From positions 40,975 to 104,974 of the forward strand of contig JAFLDV010000013.1 in NCBI GenBank assembly GCA_017302255.1: DNA of 64,000 nt, given 5' to 3'. Below, one piece after another: positions 1 through 8,368 of this stretch. This stretch comes from Gammaproteobacteria bacterium (GTDB lineage Bacteria > Pseudomonadota > Gammaproteobacteria > Enterobacterales > Alteromonadaceae). The stretch's first letter is position 1; every line of letters begins with the position of its first letter. The notes beneath the pieces were generated by a model. It searched no databases, was not told where the DNA came from, and saw only the letters and a list, made by a program, of their open reading frames with translations. The position numbers were made by a program, and so were the translations under genes.

Positions 1-1105
1 TGGCAAATCGCGGCACATAAAAGCCGGTTGGCCGACGTCCGGAGTAATATTTATCCAAATACCCGTCAACATCACCATAAGCGCCAGCGTTTAAGTGGTG
101 GTCCATCACGTTACGACCTAACGCATCGCTGCTTGAGCCTAAACCGCCTTCCCAGACATCAGTGGCAGAATTCATTAAAATCCAAGTCGAATTAAACGAG
201 GAGGCATTTAAGAATATGATTTTGCTGGTGTATTCAATAGTTTGGTTGGTTTCACTGTCCAACACTTCCACACCGCGTGCGCGTTTTTTGTCTTTGTCAT
301 ACAGCACTTGCGTGACAATAGAAAAGGGCCGAATGGTCAGATTGCCGGTTTTAACCGCCGCCGGCAGTGTCGCCGATTGCGTGCTGAAATAAGCGCCAAA
401 TGGGCAGCCCAACCAACATTTTGAGCGATATTGGCAGTTCACCCGATTCTGCTCAGGTTTTGGCTGGGTGATATTTGCGGTGCGTCCACAAATCAAATGA
501 CGGCTGCCACCAAAGGCTTTTTTGATCCGTGCTGCAATATCTTTTTCGACGATGTTTAGCTCAAATGCTGGCAAATACTGCCCATCTGGCAGCACATCGA
601 TACCATCACGATTACCGGAGATCCCAGCAAAGCGTTCTACATAATCGTACCAAGGCGCTAAATCGGCGTAACGAATTGGCCAATCAACGGCGATACCTTC
701 GCGAGCATTGGCAGTAAAATCAGCTTCATTTAACCGATAACTTTGCCGTCCCCATAACAGCGAGCGACCGCCCATATGATAGCCACGGTACCAATCAAAG
801 CGCTTTTTCTCGACATAAGGGCTCTCTTTTTCATTCGCCCACATGCCAAAAGTACTTTCGTTCAGTGGGTAATCGCGCTTGAGCACCGGATAGGCATCTT
901 TCATCAATTGCGTAGGGCGGTCACGATGCGGATAGTCCCAAGCTTCTTTAAAAGCGTTGGTGTAATCTTTAACGTGCTCGATATTGCGACCACGTTCTAA
1001 AAGCAGCACTTTTAGGCCTTTCTCGGTCAGCTCTTTTGCTGCCCAACCACCGCTGATGCCGGAGCCGACGACGATAGCGTCGTAGTGATTTTGCGCCAAT
1101 GCCAT
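1..1105 (-). CDS. GMC-family FAD oxidoreductase, 3' end outside window
   Basis: The reading frame stays open from the ATG at 1105 to the left edge, giving the N-terminal 368 residues. Visible features are the FAD-binding GSGISG loop at residues 14-19, a typical GMC Lys/Glu-rich second strand, a GGRSLLWG-like segment and a Cys-rich CWLGCPFGAY segment. These are typical of the GMC enzymes that oxidise sugars or glycosides and pair with a gluconate 2-dehydrogenase subunit 3-like partner; any partner would lie beyond position 1. The ribosome binding site AGGGGAT precedes the ATG. It is the last visible gene of the leftward operon, 37 bp after the exported isomerase. Substrate is unknown; glucoside 3-dehydrogenase-like chemistry is an inference from context. 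Confidence 0.85.
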   Translation of the reverse strand, partial: MALAQNHYDAIVVGSGISGGWAAKELTEKGLKVLLLERGRNIEHVKDYTNAFKEAWDYPHRDRPTQLMKDAYPVLKRDYPLNESTFGMWANEKESPYVEKKRFDWYRGYHMGGRSLLWGRQSYRLNEADFTANAREGIAVDWPIRYADLAPWYDYVERFAGISGNRDGIDVLPDGQYLPAFELNIVEKDIAARIKKAFGGSRHLICGRTANITQPKPEQNRVNCQYRSKCWLGCPFGAYFSTQSATLPAAVKTGNLTIRPFSIVTQVLYDKDKKRARGVEVLDSETNQTIEYTSKIIFLNASSFNSTWILMNSATDVWEGGLGSSSDALGRNVMDHHLNAGAYGDVDGYLDKYYSGRRPTGFYVPRFA

Positions 1106-1142
1106 TTATAATCCCCTGTTATTTGTGTTATTCGTCATCAAC

Positions 1143-2186
1143 TTAGACATCGCAGATCTGAATAGCAGCGGCAAGTGATTGCGCTTTGCCATCGACAGTT
1201 ACTGGTGTCGGCATAAATTCTTGCGCCAAGTAACCGCGATAGCCGGTGGCGAGAATAGCCTTGGCGATCGCTGGATAATTAAGCTCTTGGCTGTCATCAA
1301 TTTCATGCCGACCAGGCACCCCGGCAGTGTGGTAATGGCCAAAATATTGATGATGTTTGCGGATCGTGCTGATGATGTCGCCTTCCATAATTTGCATATG
1401 GTAGATATCAAACAACAACTTAAAGTGCTCAGACTGCAGACGCTGGCAAAGCTCAATGCCAAAGGCTGAGCTATCCGCCAGATAATCTGGGTGGTCAACT
1501 TTGCTATTAAATAGCTCCATTTGCAGCACCACCCCACGTGCTTGGGCTTTCCCCAGCACTTGTTGTAAACCGCTCACCGCATTGGTTAGCGCAGTTTCTT
1601 TATCCATGCCGCGGGCATTGCCAGCAAAGCAAATCAGATTTTTGTAACCAGCATCGGCAACTAAATCAATATGTTGCAGGTAGCGCTTAATGAGCTCAGG
1701 GTGGTTTTTTCGCTCGCACCAACCGTCGACCAAATTCAATTCCGCGCCATTACACATGGCGCAGTCGATGCCATATTGTTTGAGAATTGGCCATTCCGCT
1801 GGCCCCACTAAATCAATGGCACTAAACCCGAGCGACTGCACCAACTGACAAAGTTCCGGCAGTGACAAATGACTGTAAGTCCAACGCGCAACTGAATGGC
1901 GGATCCGGCCTTTTAGCGGCAACTTGCTAGCCAAAGCACTGGTAGCGGAATTTGTGGCCAAGGCATTTGTGGCAGAGGAATTAGTCACAGCGGCATTAGG
2001 CTGACCACTGCTGCACGCTGCCAAGCTGCCGACCACACCAAGCGCCACCGTGCTGCCTGCAATCTGCTTGAGCACAGCGCGGCGGCTTAGCAAAAGCTCG
2101 TTGTCGCTTGGCACAAGCTCGCTGTCGCCTGGCAGTTCAGCCAATTGCTCAGGTGCTGCTGACTTAATCATGAGGTTGCTCGTCAT
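1143..2186 (-). CDS. Exported TIM-barrel sugar isomerase/epimerase (hydroxypyruvate isomerase-like)
   Basis: The 347-residue protein has a twin-arginine motif SRRAVLKQI at residues 34-42, a hydrophobic stretch and a lipobox-like LAAC ending at Cys58, so it is probably a Tat-exported lipoprotein. An Ala/Thr/Ser/Asn repeat linker (about 65-88) joins this to an AP-endonuclease-2-type TIM barrel with metal-ligand-like ELFNS, FDIYHMQ, HYHTAG and QEFMP segments. The start at 2186 overlaps the permease gene by 23 bp; an ATG at 2171 embedded in the permease stop (ATGATTAA) is an equally plausible coupled start and would shorten the unusually long pre-RR region. Likely function is isomerisation or hydrolysis of an oxidised sugar in the periplasm; substrate unknown. 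Confidence 0.85.
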   Translation of the reverse strand: MTSNLMIKSAAPEQLAELPGDSELVPSDNELLLSRRAVLKQIAGSTVALGVVGSLAACSSGQPNAAVTNSSATNALATNSATSALASKLPLKGRIRHSVARWTYSHLSLPELCQLVQSLGFSAIDLVGPAEWPILKQYGIDCAMCNGAELNLVDGWCERKNHPELIKRYLQHIDLVADAGYKNLICFAGNARGMDKETALTNAVSGLQQVLGKAQARGVVLQMELFNSKVDHPDYLADSSAFGIELCQRLQSEHFKLLFDIYHMQIMEGDIISTIRKHHQYFGHYHTAGVPGRHEIDDSQELNYPAIAKAILATGYRGYLAQEFMPTPVTVDGKAQSLAAAIQICDV

Positions 2187-3393
2187 TGAGTTTTTCGTTT
2201 TTGAACACTAAGACAAACAACACCAAAACCACGGCAGCAAAGGCTGCAGGGAACAACCAAATTTGTTGCCAATCCGCGCCAGCATCAGTGGTGAACGCTT
2301 GGGTGACTTGGCCGGCGATACTAAAGCCAATCAACATGCCAATGCCATAGGTCGCCAAAGTGATTAAGCCTTGCGCCGAACTTTTAAAGGCCGCGCCCGC
2401 TTTGCTGTGGGTATAAATTTGGCCTGAGACAAAAAAGAAGTCGTAACAAATACCGTGCAGTGCAATACCTAACAACAACATCAGCATGCCAGAGCCGGCA
2501 TCGCCGTATGCGAACAGCACATAACGTAGCACCCACGCCGCCATGCCAAGAATTAGGGTCCAACGAATGCCAAACCGCTGTAAAAAGATTGGCAGCGCCA
2601 ACATAAAGGCGACTTCTGACACTTGGCCCAAGGTCATTTTGCCGGTAGCATTCTCAACACCCACTGCCGTTAAAAACGGATTGGCATTTTGGTAATAGAA
2701 CGCCAGTGGAATACAAATCAAAATGGATGACAGAAAAAACAGCGCAAAATTTCTATCTTTTAATAACTTCAGCGCATCTAAGCCAAGCAACTCGCCCAAT
2801 TTAATGGCTTGACCGCGCGAAGCCGGCGGCGTCGCAGGCAAGCTAAAACTATAAAAACCCAGTAGAGCCGAAGCGATAGCACCCAGCATGAAGGTATTTT
2901 GCAATGCGCCTTCAGCAATCGCGGTAGTAGCATCCCAAGCAAAGCCGTAACTGATCACTAAGCCTGCAACCACCCAACCGATGGTGCCCCACACCCGGAT
3001 CTGACCGAACTCGCGTTCTGGTTGCTGTAGCTGGGCAAAGGCAACGGAATTGACCAAGGCCAATGTTGGCATATAGGCCAGCATATAGCCGAGCACCAGT
3101 GGATAAAATGCTGAAAAATCAGCAGCCTGCGCCATCAAATACATGAGGACTGCGCCAATTAAGTGCAAGATCCCCAAAATGCGTTCTGCGTTAAAAAAGC
3201 GGTCGGCAATCAGCCCGACAAAAAATGGTGCGATAATGGCGCCCCAACTTTGGCTGGCGAAAGCTGCGCCAATTTGCGGCCCATCCGCCTTGAGTGTTTG
3301 GCTTAAGAATGTCCCTAAAGTGACAAACCACGCCCCCCAAATAAAGAACTGCAAAAACATCATACTGCCTAGGCGGATCTTGATTGCTTGCAT
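2164..3393 (-). CDS. MFS permease, nucleoside:H+ symporter (NupG-like) family
   Basis: The 409-residue polytopic protein has about 12 hydrophobic segments. Its N-terminus (RLGSMMFLQFFIWGAWFVTL) is characteristic of the Nuc_H_symport family. Members of this family occur in sugar-oxidation clusters as well as in nucleoside uptake, so a sugar, keto-sugar or nucleoside substrate are all possible. The ATG at 3393 has a GGGGATAG ribosome binding site. It is preceded by a short terminator-like hairpin (3504-3526) after the upstream isomerase gene and overlaps the downstream isomerase gene, so translation of those two is probably coupled. Inner-membrane location is expected. Confidence 0.85.
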   Translation of the reverse strand: MQAIKIRLGSMMFLQFFIWGAWFVTLGTFLSQTLKADGPQIGAAFASQSWGAIIAPFFVGLIADRFFNAERILGILHLIGAVLMYLMAQAADFSAFYPLVLGYMLAYMPTLALVNSVAFAQLQQPEREFGQIRVWGTIGWVVAGLVISYGFAWDATTAIAEGALQNTFMLGAIASALLGFYSFSLPATPPASRGQAIKLGELLGLDALKLLKDRNFALFFLSSILICIPLAFYYQNANPFLTAVGVENATGKMTLGQVSEVAFMLALPIFLQRFGIRWTLILGMAAWVLRYVLFAYGDAGSGMLMLLLGIALHGICYDFFFVSGQIYTHSKAGAAFKSSAQGLITLATYGIGMLIGFSIAGQVTQAFTTDAGADWQQIWLFPAAFAAVVLVLFVLVFKNEKLNDEQPHD

Positions 3394-3503
3394 CGTGCTA
3401 TCCCCGTTTATTGTTATTTGTTATGTATTTTTTCTTGGTAAGACAACTACTTGTAATAAAACTGCTTGGAACTAAACACCACTACTGTTTGGCTGACACG
3501 AGC

Positions 3504-3526
3504 AAAAGCGCTTCGCTCGTAAGCGC
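3504..3526 (-). terminator. Small intra-operon terminator or attenuator hairpin
   Basis: On the minus strand GCGCTT and AAGCGC form a 6-bp stem around a 7-base loop, followed by TTTT. It lies just after the isomerase gene ending at 3530 and before the permease gene, so it may reduce readthrough into the distal operon. The stem is short; this could be chance. Confidence 0.35.
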
Positions 3527-3529
3527 CAG

Positions 3530-4645
3530 TTACTCCAATCCTAAGATCCGGCGATTACGCGCCGCGTCACTATTGCCGCCAGCAAAATCATCAAAGGCAC
3601 GTCCGGCCGGAGTAATCAGTTGCGCTGCGATAAATGGTGCGCCTTCGCGCGCGCCTTGCTCCGGATCTTTCAGACAACATTCCCACTCAAGCACGGCCCA
3701 ACCTTGGTAACCATACTGGGTTAACTTGCTGAAAATACTCTTGAAATCAACTTGGCCATCGCCAGTCGAACGAAAACGTCCAGCGCGGTCTTGCCAGTTT
3801 TGATAGCCGCCGTACACGCCAGTGCGGCCGTTCGGGCGAAACTCGGCATCTTTGACATGGAACATTTTGATGCGGTCATGATACAAATCGATAAAGGCCA
3901 AATAATCCAATTGCTGCAACACAAAATGGCTGGGGTCAAACAAGATATTGGCGCGCGGATGCTGGTTAACCGCGGCTAAAAACCGCTCGAAACTCGCACC
4001 ATCGTGCAGATCTTCACCGGGATGAATTTCATAACAAAGGTCGACGCCCGCTTCGGCAAAAGCGTCCAAAATCGGTAACCAGCGTTTGGCGAGTTCGGCG
4101 AAGCCTTGTTCGACTAAGCCGGCCGGCCGTTGTGGCCATGGATAAACCAAATGCCACAACAAAGCGCCAGAAAATGTCGCATGCGCCTTTAAACCAAGCC
4201 GTTGACTGGCGATGGCTGCACACTTTAATTGCTCGACCGCCCACGCAGTGCGCGCAGCTGGGTTTTGCCGAAGCTGTGCTGGCGCAAATTGGTCAAATAG
4301 TTCGTCATAAGCAGGATGTACCGCCACCAATTGTCCTTGCAAATGTGTAGATAACTCACTGATCTCTACCCCTGCCGCTTGGCAAATACCGCGCACTTCA
4401 TCGCAATACGCTTGGCTGGTCGCCGCCAACGCTAGGTCAAAAATAGCCGGGTCATTGGTTGGCACTTGAATACCGCGATAGCCCAAGTCAGCTGCCCATT
4501 TTGCCAAACTGCTTAACTGGTTAAACGGCGCATTTTTACCTACAAACTGCGCAAGGAAAATAGCTGGGCCTTTGATAGTGCTGCGGACTGTCTTGTCGCT
4601 ACCAACTTCAGCATTGGCAGTTGCGGGCGTTTTCGATTGCATCAT
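3530..4645 (-). CDS. Cytoplasmic TIM-barrel sugar phosphate isomerase/epimerase
   Basis: The 371-residue AP-endonuclease-2/xylose-isomerase-like TIM barrel has no signal peptide. Recognisable segments include YEIHPGEDLHDG, FDPSHFVLQQ, MFHVKDAEF and VLEWECCLKDPEQG, which supply the Glu/Asp/His residues of the usual metal site. Proteins of this type sit beside Gfo/Idh/MocA oxidoreductases in inositol, glucoside and keto-sugar catabolic loci. It begins 25 bp after the oxidoreductase gene (AGAGG ribosome binding site; two adjacent ATG codons, 4645 and 4642, are possible). Probably acts in the cytoplasm on the imported, oxidised sugar. Confidence 0.85.
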   Translation of the reverse strand: MMQSKTPATANAEVGSDKTVRSTIKGPAIFLAQFVGKNAPFNQLSSLAKWAADLGYRGIQVPTNDPAIFDLALAATSQAYCDEVRGICQAAGVEISELSTHLQGQLVAVHPAYDELFDQFAPAQLRQNPAARTAWAVEQLKCAAIASQRLGLKAHATFSGALLWHLVYPWPQRPAGLVEQGFAELAKRWLPILDAFAEAGVDLCYEIHPGEDLHDGASFERFLAAVNQHPRANILFDPSHFVLQQLDYLAFIDLYHDRIKMFHVKDAEFRPNGRTGVYGGYQNWQDRAGRFRSTGDGQVDFKSIFSKLTQYGYQGWAVLEWECCLKDPEQGAREGAPFIAAQLITPAGRAFDDFAGGNSDAARNRRILGLE

Positions 4646-4670
4646 AGCGTTGAACCTCTTGGGTTATTCG

Positions 4671-5864
4671 TTAGCCGACATCAGCAATGCTGAGCCATTT
4701 TTCTGACGACGCCGCACTTGCCGTCACTGTTTCAATAAATGCTAAACCGCGAAGGCCAGCGCTAATGCCTGGCACACCAGTCGCAGTGCCGGTTTCACCC
4801 GCACGAATGGCGCGGGCAAACTCTTGATAGAGATTAGCCATCGCTTCCAAATATCCTTCTGGATGACCTGAAGGTAACCGACAACGTTGCAGTGCCTGTG
4901 TGGATAACGCCGCTTGGCCGCGACCTGCGCGGTAGACTTGGATAGGTCCGCTTTGTGGGCGAAACACCAAGCTGTCTGGCGACATTTGTTGCCATTCCAA
5001 ACCGCCTTTGGTGCCATACAAACGAATTTTTAACGCGTTTTCTTCGCCAGCGCAGACTTGGCTCGCCATCAACACGCCGCTTGCACCTTGGTTAGTTTTA
5101 AATAATGCGGCGCCGTCGTCGTCTAAACGTCGCCCCTCAATATGACTGCTAAGTTCGGCACACAGCGATACAATGCGCTGCTGGCTAATAAATTCGGCAA
5201 GGCCAAAGGCATGGGTGCCGATATCCGCCATACATCCGCTTGGCCCCGCTTGGACCGGATCGGTGCGCCATGACGCTTGTTTATTGGCAGAAGCTTCTAA
5301 ATCCTCGGTGAGCCAACCTTGTGGATACTCGACAAAAATCTTGCGTAGCTGGCCAAGTGCCCCACTTGCCACCATCTCCCGCGCCTGCCAAACCATCGGG
5401 TAACCCAAATAAGTATGCGCAAGCCCGTACAACACCGAACTCGCTGCCAAGGCTGTAGCTAGCTGCTGAGTTTCCGCCAAACTGACCCCAGCAGGCTTTT
5501 CGCAAAACACGTGAAAACCAGCGGCGATGGCCGCAAGGCTCATCGGCACATGACTGTGATTTGGCGTGACAATCACCACCACCTGCATCCGCTCATTGAC
5601 CGGCAACGCCGCTTCACTGCTAAGCATTTGTTCGACATTGGCATAACAACGCGATGACGGCAGCGATAAGGCCGCAGCAGTGCGTCGATTGTTCGCTTCG
5701 TCTCGGCTAAAAGCGCCACACACCAGTTGGTAATGACCATCCAGCGCCGCCGCATGACGATGCACTGCACCAATAAATGCGCCTTCACCGCCACCAACCA
5801 TGCCGTAGCGGATCGGCGTTACTTGTTGTTGCGCTGTCGGTTGCTCTGCTCGCTGTTGACTCAT
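4671..5864 (-). CDS. Gfo/Idh/MocA-family NAD(P)-dependent oxidoreductase
   Basis: The 397-residue protein has an N-terminal Rossmann fold (YGMVGGGEGAFIGAVHR), the family's cofactor-binding CEKPAG motif, and the C-terminal dimerisation/catalytic domain with GTHAFGLAEF and PEGYLEAMANLYQ segments. A GGAGAG ribosome binding site four bases before the ATG at 5864 fixes this start in preference to in-frame codons upstream. Family members oxidise or reduce cyclitols and sugars, often at C3. It is the first gene of the leftward operon, so its promoter must lie in the operator-bearing region up to 6381. Confidence 0.9.
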   Translation of the reverse strand: MSQQRAEQPTAQQQVTPIRYGMVGGGEGAFIGAVHRHAAALDGHYQLVCGAFSRDEANNRRTAAALSLPSSRCYANVEQMLSSEAALPVNERMQVVVIVTPNHSHVPMSLAAIAAGFHVFCEKPAGVSLAETQQLATALAASSVLYGLAHTYLGYPMVWQAREMVASGALGQLRKIFVEYPQGWLTEDLEASANKQASWRTDPVQAGPSGCMADIGTHAFGLAEFISQQRIVSLCAELSSHIEGRRLDDDGAALFKTNQGASGVLMASQVCAGEENALKIRLYGTKGGLEWQQMSPDSLVFRPQSGPIQVYRAGRGQAALSTQALQRCRLPSGHPEGYLEAMANLYQEFARAIRAGETGTATGVPGISAGLRGLAFIETVTASAASSEKWLSIADVG

Positions 5865-6043
5865 TACGCTCTCCAATCTATTTGTTGCCCTTGCTGTAAA
5901 CACTGCTTAGAACTCTGCTTAGAACTCTGCTTAGAACATAGCGCAGCTGATGTTGGCGCCGAGAAATGCGATGGCGCCGAAGATAAATCCTAGTCAGCAC
6001 ACTCATTTTTGCCAATTGGCGAATTATCGCGCAGCTTTCTCAA

Positions 6044-6067
6044 TAAAATGTAACGGATTACATTTTA
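6044..6067. promoter_or_regulatory. LacI-family operator, near-perfect palindrome
   Basis: TAAAATGTAA and TTACATTTTA form perfect 10-bp inverted arms around the 4-base spacer CGGA. The core TGTAAYCSRWTTACA shape is that of LacI/GalR-family operators. Its position between the two divergent transcripts, next to lacI, makes the product of 6382-7389 the likely binder. It is about 180 bp upstream of the leftward operon's first codon. Confidence 0.75.
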
Positions 6068-6220
6068 AGGCGTCAAGCGCTATTCGCACCAAAATGGCGA
6101 TATTTGCCGATATTTTCTGCTGATGTGACACCAACCTTGCGCCAAAAAAGAGCATTTGCACTAAAAAAGCCCGAACATCACGAATAAAAGCCCTTTCATT
6201 TTCAGCAACAAATCGCTATA

Positions 6221-6238
6221 AATGATATCGGTTACATT
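6221..6238. promoter_or_regulatory. Second, less symmetrical LacI-type operator
   Basis: AATGATATCGGTTACATT matches the reverse complement of the first operator (AATGTAATCCGTTACATT) at 14 of 18 positions. The centres are about 174 bp apart, a spacing compatible with DNA looping. It probably contributes to autoregulation of lacI. Confidence 0.6.
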
Positions 6239-6381
6239 AAGTGTTCTCCAAAGCCCAACTTCGCACGGGTCAAAACCTCGACAAAACCAAAGCAAAGGCT
6301 CTACGCGCTTTGGTTCCATCGCGACTTTGGTTACACTCCTTGCTTACACTATGAATTTGCTACAAAAAAGATAAGAGCATT

Positions 6382-7389
6382 ATGTCGAACATTCGTGAAG
6401 TCGCACAATTAGCAGGGGTTTCAGTGGCGACAGTGTCGCGCACCTTGCAACAACCTGAACTGGTTTCACTAAAAACCCGCAACAAGGTATTGGCTGCTGT
6501 TAAGCAAGCGGGCTACAAACCCAACCTGATGGCGGTGAAATTCCGCTCGGGTAAAACCCACAATTTAGTGGTGTTGGTGCCGACTATTGCCAACGTGTTT
6601 TTCGCCCGTGTGATTAGCGGCATGCAACAAGTTGCGCACGAGCGGGATTATTCTTTGCTGCTATGTAACACGCTGGCCGACCAAGAAATGGAAGCGAGTT
6701 ATGCGAAAATGGTGCAAACCTCGCAAGCCGACGGCCTCATTCAATTACGTGCGCACAACCCGTTTGCCAGTTTAGAACCCGCCAGCGACGCGGTGTTACC
6801 CATGGTCAATGCCTGTGAAGTGCTGGATAAAACCAATTGCCCAACCGTGGTGCTCGACAACCGCGCTGCCGCTTGCGCCATGACCGAACATCTATTGTCG
6901 CTTGGCCATCGCCGGATCGCGATGATCAAAGGCCCATCGCGCAGCCCACTGACCCGAGATCGGGTTGCTGGCTATCGCGACGCGCTCGAAGCCGCCGGCA
7001 TCGCTTATCAAGATGAACTGTTATTTCGCGGCGATTTTACTTTGCAATCGGGGCACAAAGCCGCGGCGGAATTGCTGGCGATGACTAATCGCCCCACCGC
7101 CATCTTCTGTGAAAACGATGAAATGGCGATTGGTGCCATTCAATGTTTAAAACAGCATGGCGTGAAGGTTCCAGAGGATATGTCGGTCGCCGGTTTTGAT
7201 GATATTTCATTTGCACAATACTGCGATCCGCCGCTGACGACCATTGCCCAGCCTGCTGAAGAATTCGGCAGTACCGCCGTCAGTTTGTTAATTGATTTAT
7301 TGGAAGGGCGACTCACTAAGGCACCCAAGGTGATTTTGCCATTTGAATTGATTATCCGAACCAGCACTGGCCCGGTGCGCGGAGCCTAA
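6382..7389 (+). CDS. LacI-family (CytR-like) transcriptional repressor
   Basis: The 335-residue protein has an N-terminal LacI helix-turn-helix (NIREVAQLAGVSVATVSRTL at residues 3-22), a hinge helix and a periplasmic-binding-protein-like effector domain with the standard VLVPTIANVFFARVISGM and GFDDISFAQYC segments. Sequence flavour is nearest the CytR branch. It is divergent from the catabolic operon and 67 bp upstream of an exported isomerase, with which it is probably co-transcribed. It likely represses both units through the palindromes at 6044 and 6221 and is relieved by a sugar or nucleoside ligand; the ligand is not deducible. Confidence 0.92.
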   Translation: MSNIREVAQLAGVSVATVSRTLQQPELVSLKTRNKVLAAVKQAGYKPNLMAVKFRSGKTHNLVVLVPTIANVFFARVISGMQQVAHERDYSLLLCNTLADQEMEASYAKMVQTSQADGLIQLRAHNPFASLEPASDAVLPMVNACEVLDKTNCPTVVLDNRAAACAMTEHLLSLGHRRIAMIKGPSRSPLTRDRVAGYRDALEAAGIAYQDELLFRGDFTLQSGHKAAAELLAMTNRPTAIFCENDEMAIGAIQCLKQHGVKVPEDMSVAGFDDISFAQYCDPPLTTIAQPAEEFGSTAVSLLIDLLEGRLTKAPKVILPFELIIRTSTGPVRGA

Positions 7390-7456
7390 CCGCAAGCAAG
7401 GTTTCAGTAAACAAACATCGAGAAGAGCAACAGCTAACTTAGAACAGGAGTCACCA

Positions 7457-8368
7457 ATGTCGCACCATCCACTTTCAAACGCCGCGGTTGATCAACAACG
7501 TCGTCGGCTGCTAAAAACCTGTGGTGCGGTCTGTGGTTCCGCTGCCGCATTTGCCTATTCGGGCGTGGCATTTTCCGCAGCAAGCCGACCTGAACAAAGC
7601 AGTAAAGCTCAAGCCAAATCACCGGCCGTTGGTCTGCAGCTCTACACAGTGCGCGAGCTGATGGAGAAAAGTGTGGCCGACACCTTGAAGCTGGTTGCGG
7701 GAGTTGGTTATCAACAAGTTGAATTCGCTGGTTATTTTAATGAATCCGCCAAGAGCATTCGCGCTTTGCTCAGCGCCGAAGGTTTAACTGCGCCTTCTGC
7801 GCATATCTCGTTGGAACAACTGCAAAATAACCTCGAGAAAGTGATTGAAGATGCTCTAATCGTTGGCCATCAGTATTTGGTATTGCCTTATCTGTTAGAA
7901 GACCAGCGCGGACGCGATATCGCAGCCTATCAACGCTTAGCGGCGGACTTAAACAAATTTGGCGAACGCTGTAAGCAAGCTGGATTACATATGGCTTACC
8001 ACAACCATGCCTTTGAATTTGAAGCGGTTACCGGCGGCATTCCTTACGATACCTTACTTGGCGAGACCGATCCGGCCTTGGTCAGCATGGAATTGGATTT
8101 ATACTGGACCGTCAAAGCTGGGCTTGATCCAGTCGCGTTATTCAAAAAACATCCAGGTCGATTTGCCTTATGGCACGTTAAAGATATGGATACGTCCGGA
8201 AACTTCGCCGACGTCGGCAAAGGCGTGATTGATTTTAAATCGATTTTCGCCAATAGCGCGACCGCAGGCGTGAAGCATCAGTTTGTCGAGCGTGACCAAA
8301 CGAGCAATAAAGTCGCCACCATCAGCCAAGGTTTTCAAGCAGTGAGTGGCTTGCTTAAGGCTAAGTGA
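7457..8368 (+). CDS. Tat-exported TIM-barrel sugar isomerase/epimerase
   Basis: The 303-residue protein starts at an ATG with an AGGAGTCACCA ribosome binding site. A twin-arginine motif (QQRRRLLKTC, RRR at 15-17) and hydrophobic segment precede the AP-endonuclease-2-type barrel, which begins VGLQLYTVRELM and contains AYHNHAFEF, ELDLYWTVKAG, WHVKDMD and VERDQT segments. The fold matches the exported isomerase at 1143-2186, so the locus has two exported and one cytosolic barrel enzyme. Co-transcription with lacI is likely. Substrate is unknown; periplasmic processing of an oxidised sugar is the simplest inference. Confidence 0.87.
   Translation: MSHHPLSNAAVDQQRRRLLKTCGAVCGSAAAFAYSGVAFSAASRPEQSSKAQAKSPAVGLQLYTVRELMEKSVADTLKLVAGVGYQQVEFAGYFNESAKSIRALLSAEGLTAPSAHISLEQLQNNLEKVIEDALIVGHQYLVLPYLLEDQRGRDIAAYQRLAADLNKFGERCKQAGLHMAYHNHAFEFEAVTGGIPYDTLLGETDPALVSMELDLYWTVKAGLDPVALFKKHPGRFALWHVKDMDTSGNFADVGKGVIDFKSIFANSATAGVKHQFVERDQTSNKVATISQGFQAVSGLLKAK

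Larger units (their letters stand above)
5865..6381. other. Divergent promoter region of the sugar-oxidation locus
   Basis: This 517-bp gene-free interval separates the leftward catabolic operon from lacI. It holds two operator-like palindromes (6044-6067, 6221-6238), a half-site GGTTACA near 6326, and close to the operon start a short direct repeat in which TGCTTAGAAC occurs three times at 12-bp spacing (about 5903-5938). No reading frame in it looks coding. Confidence 0.6.
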
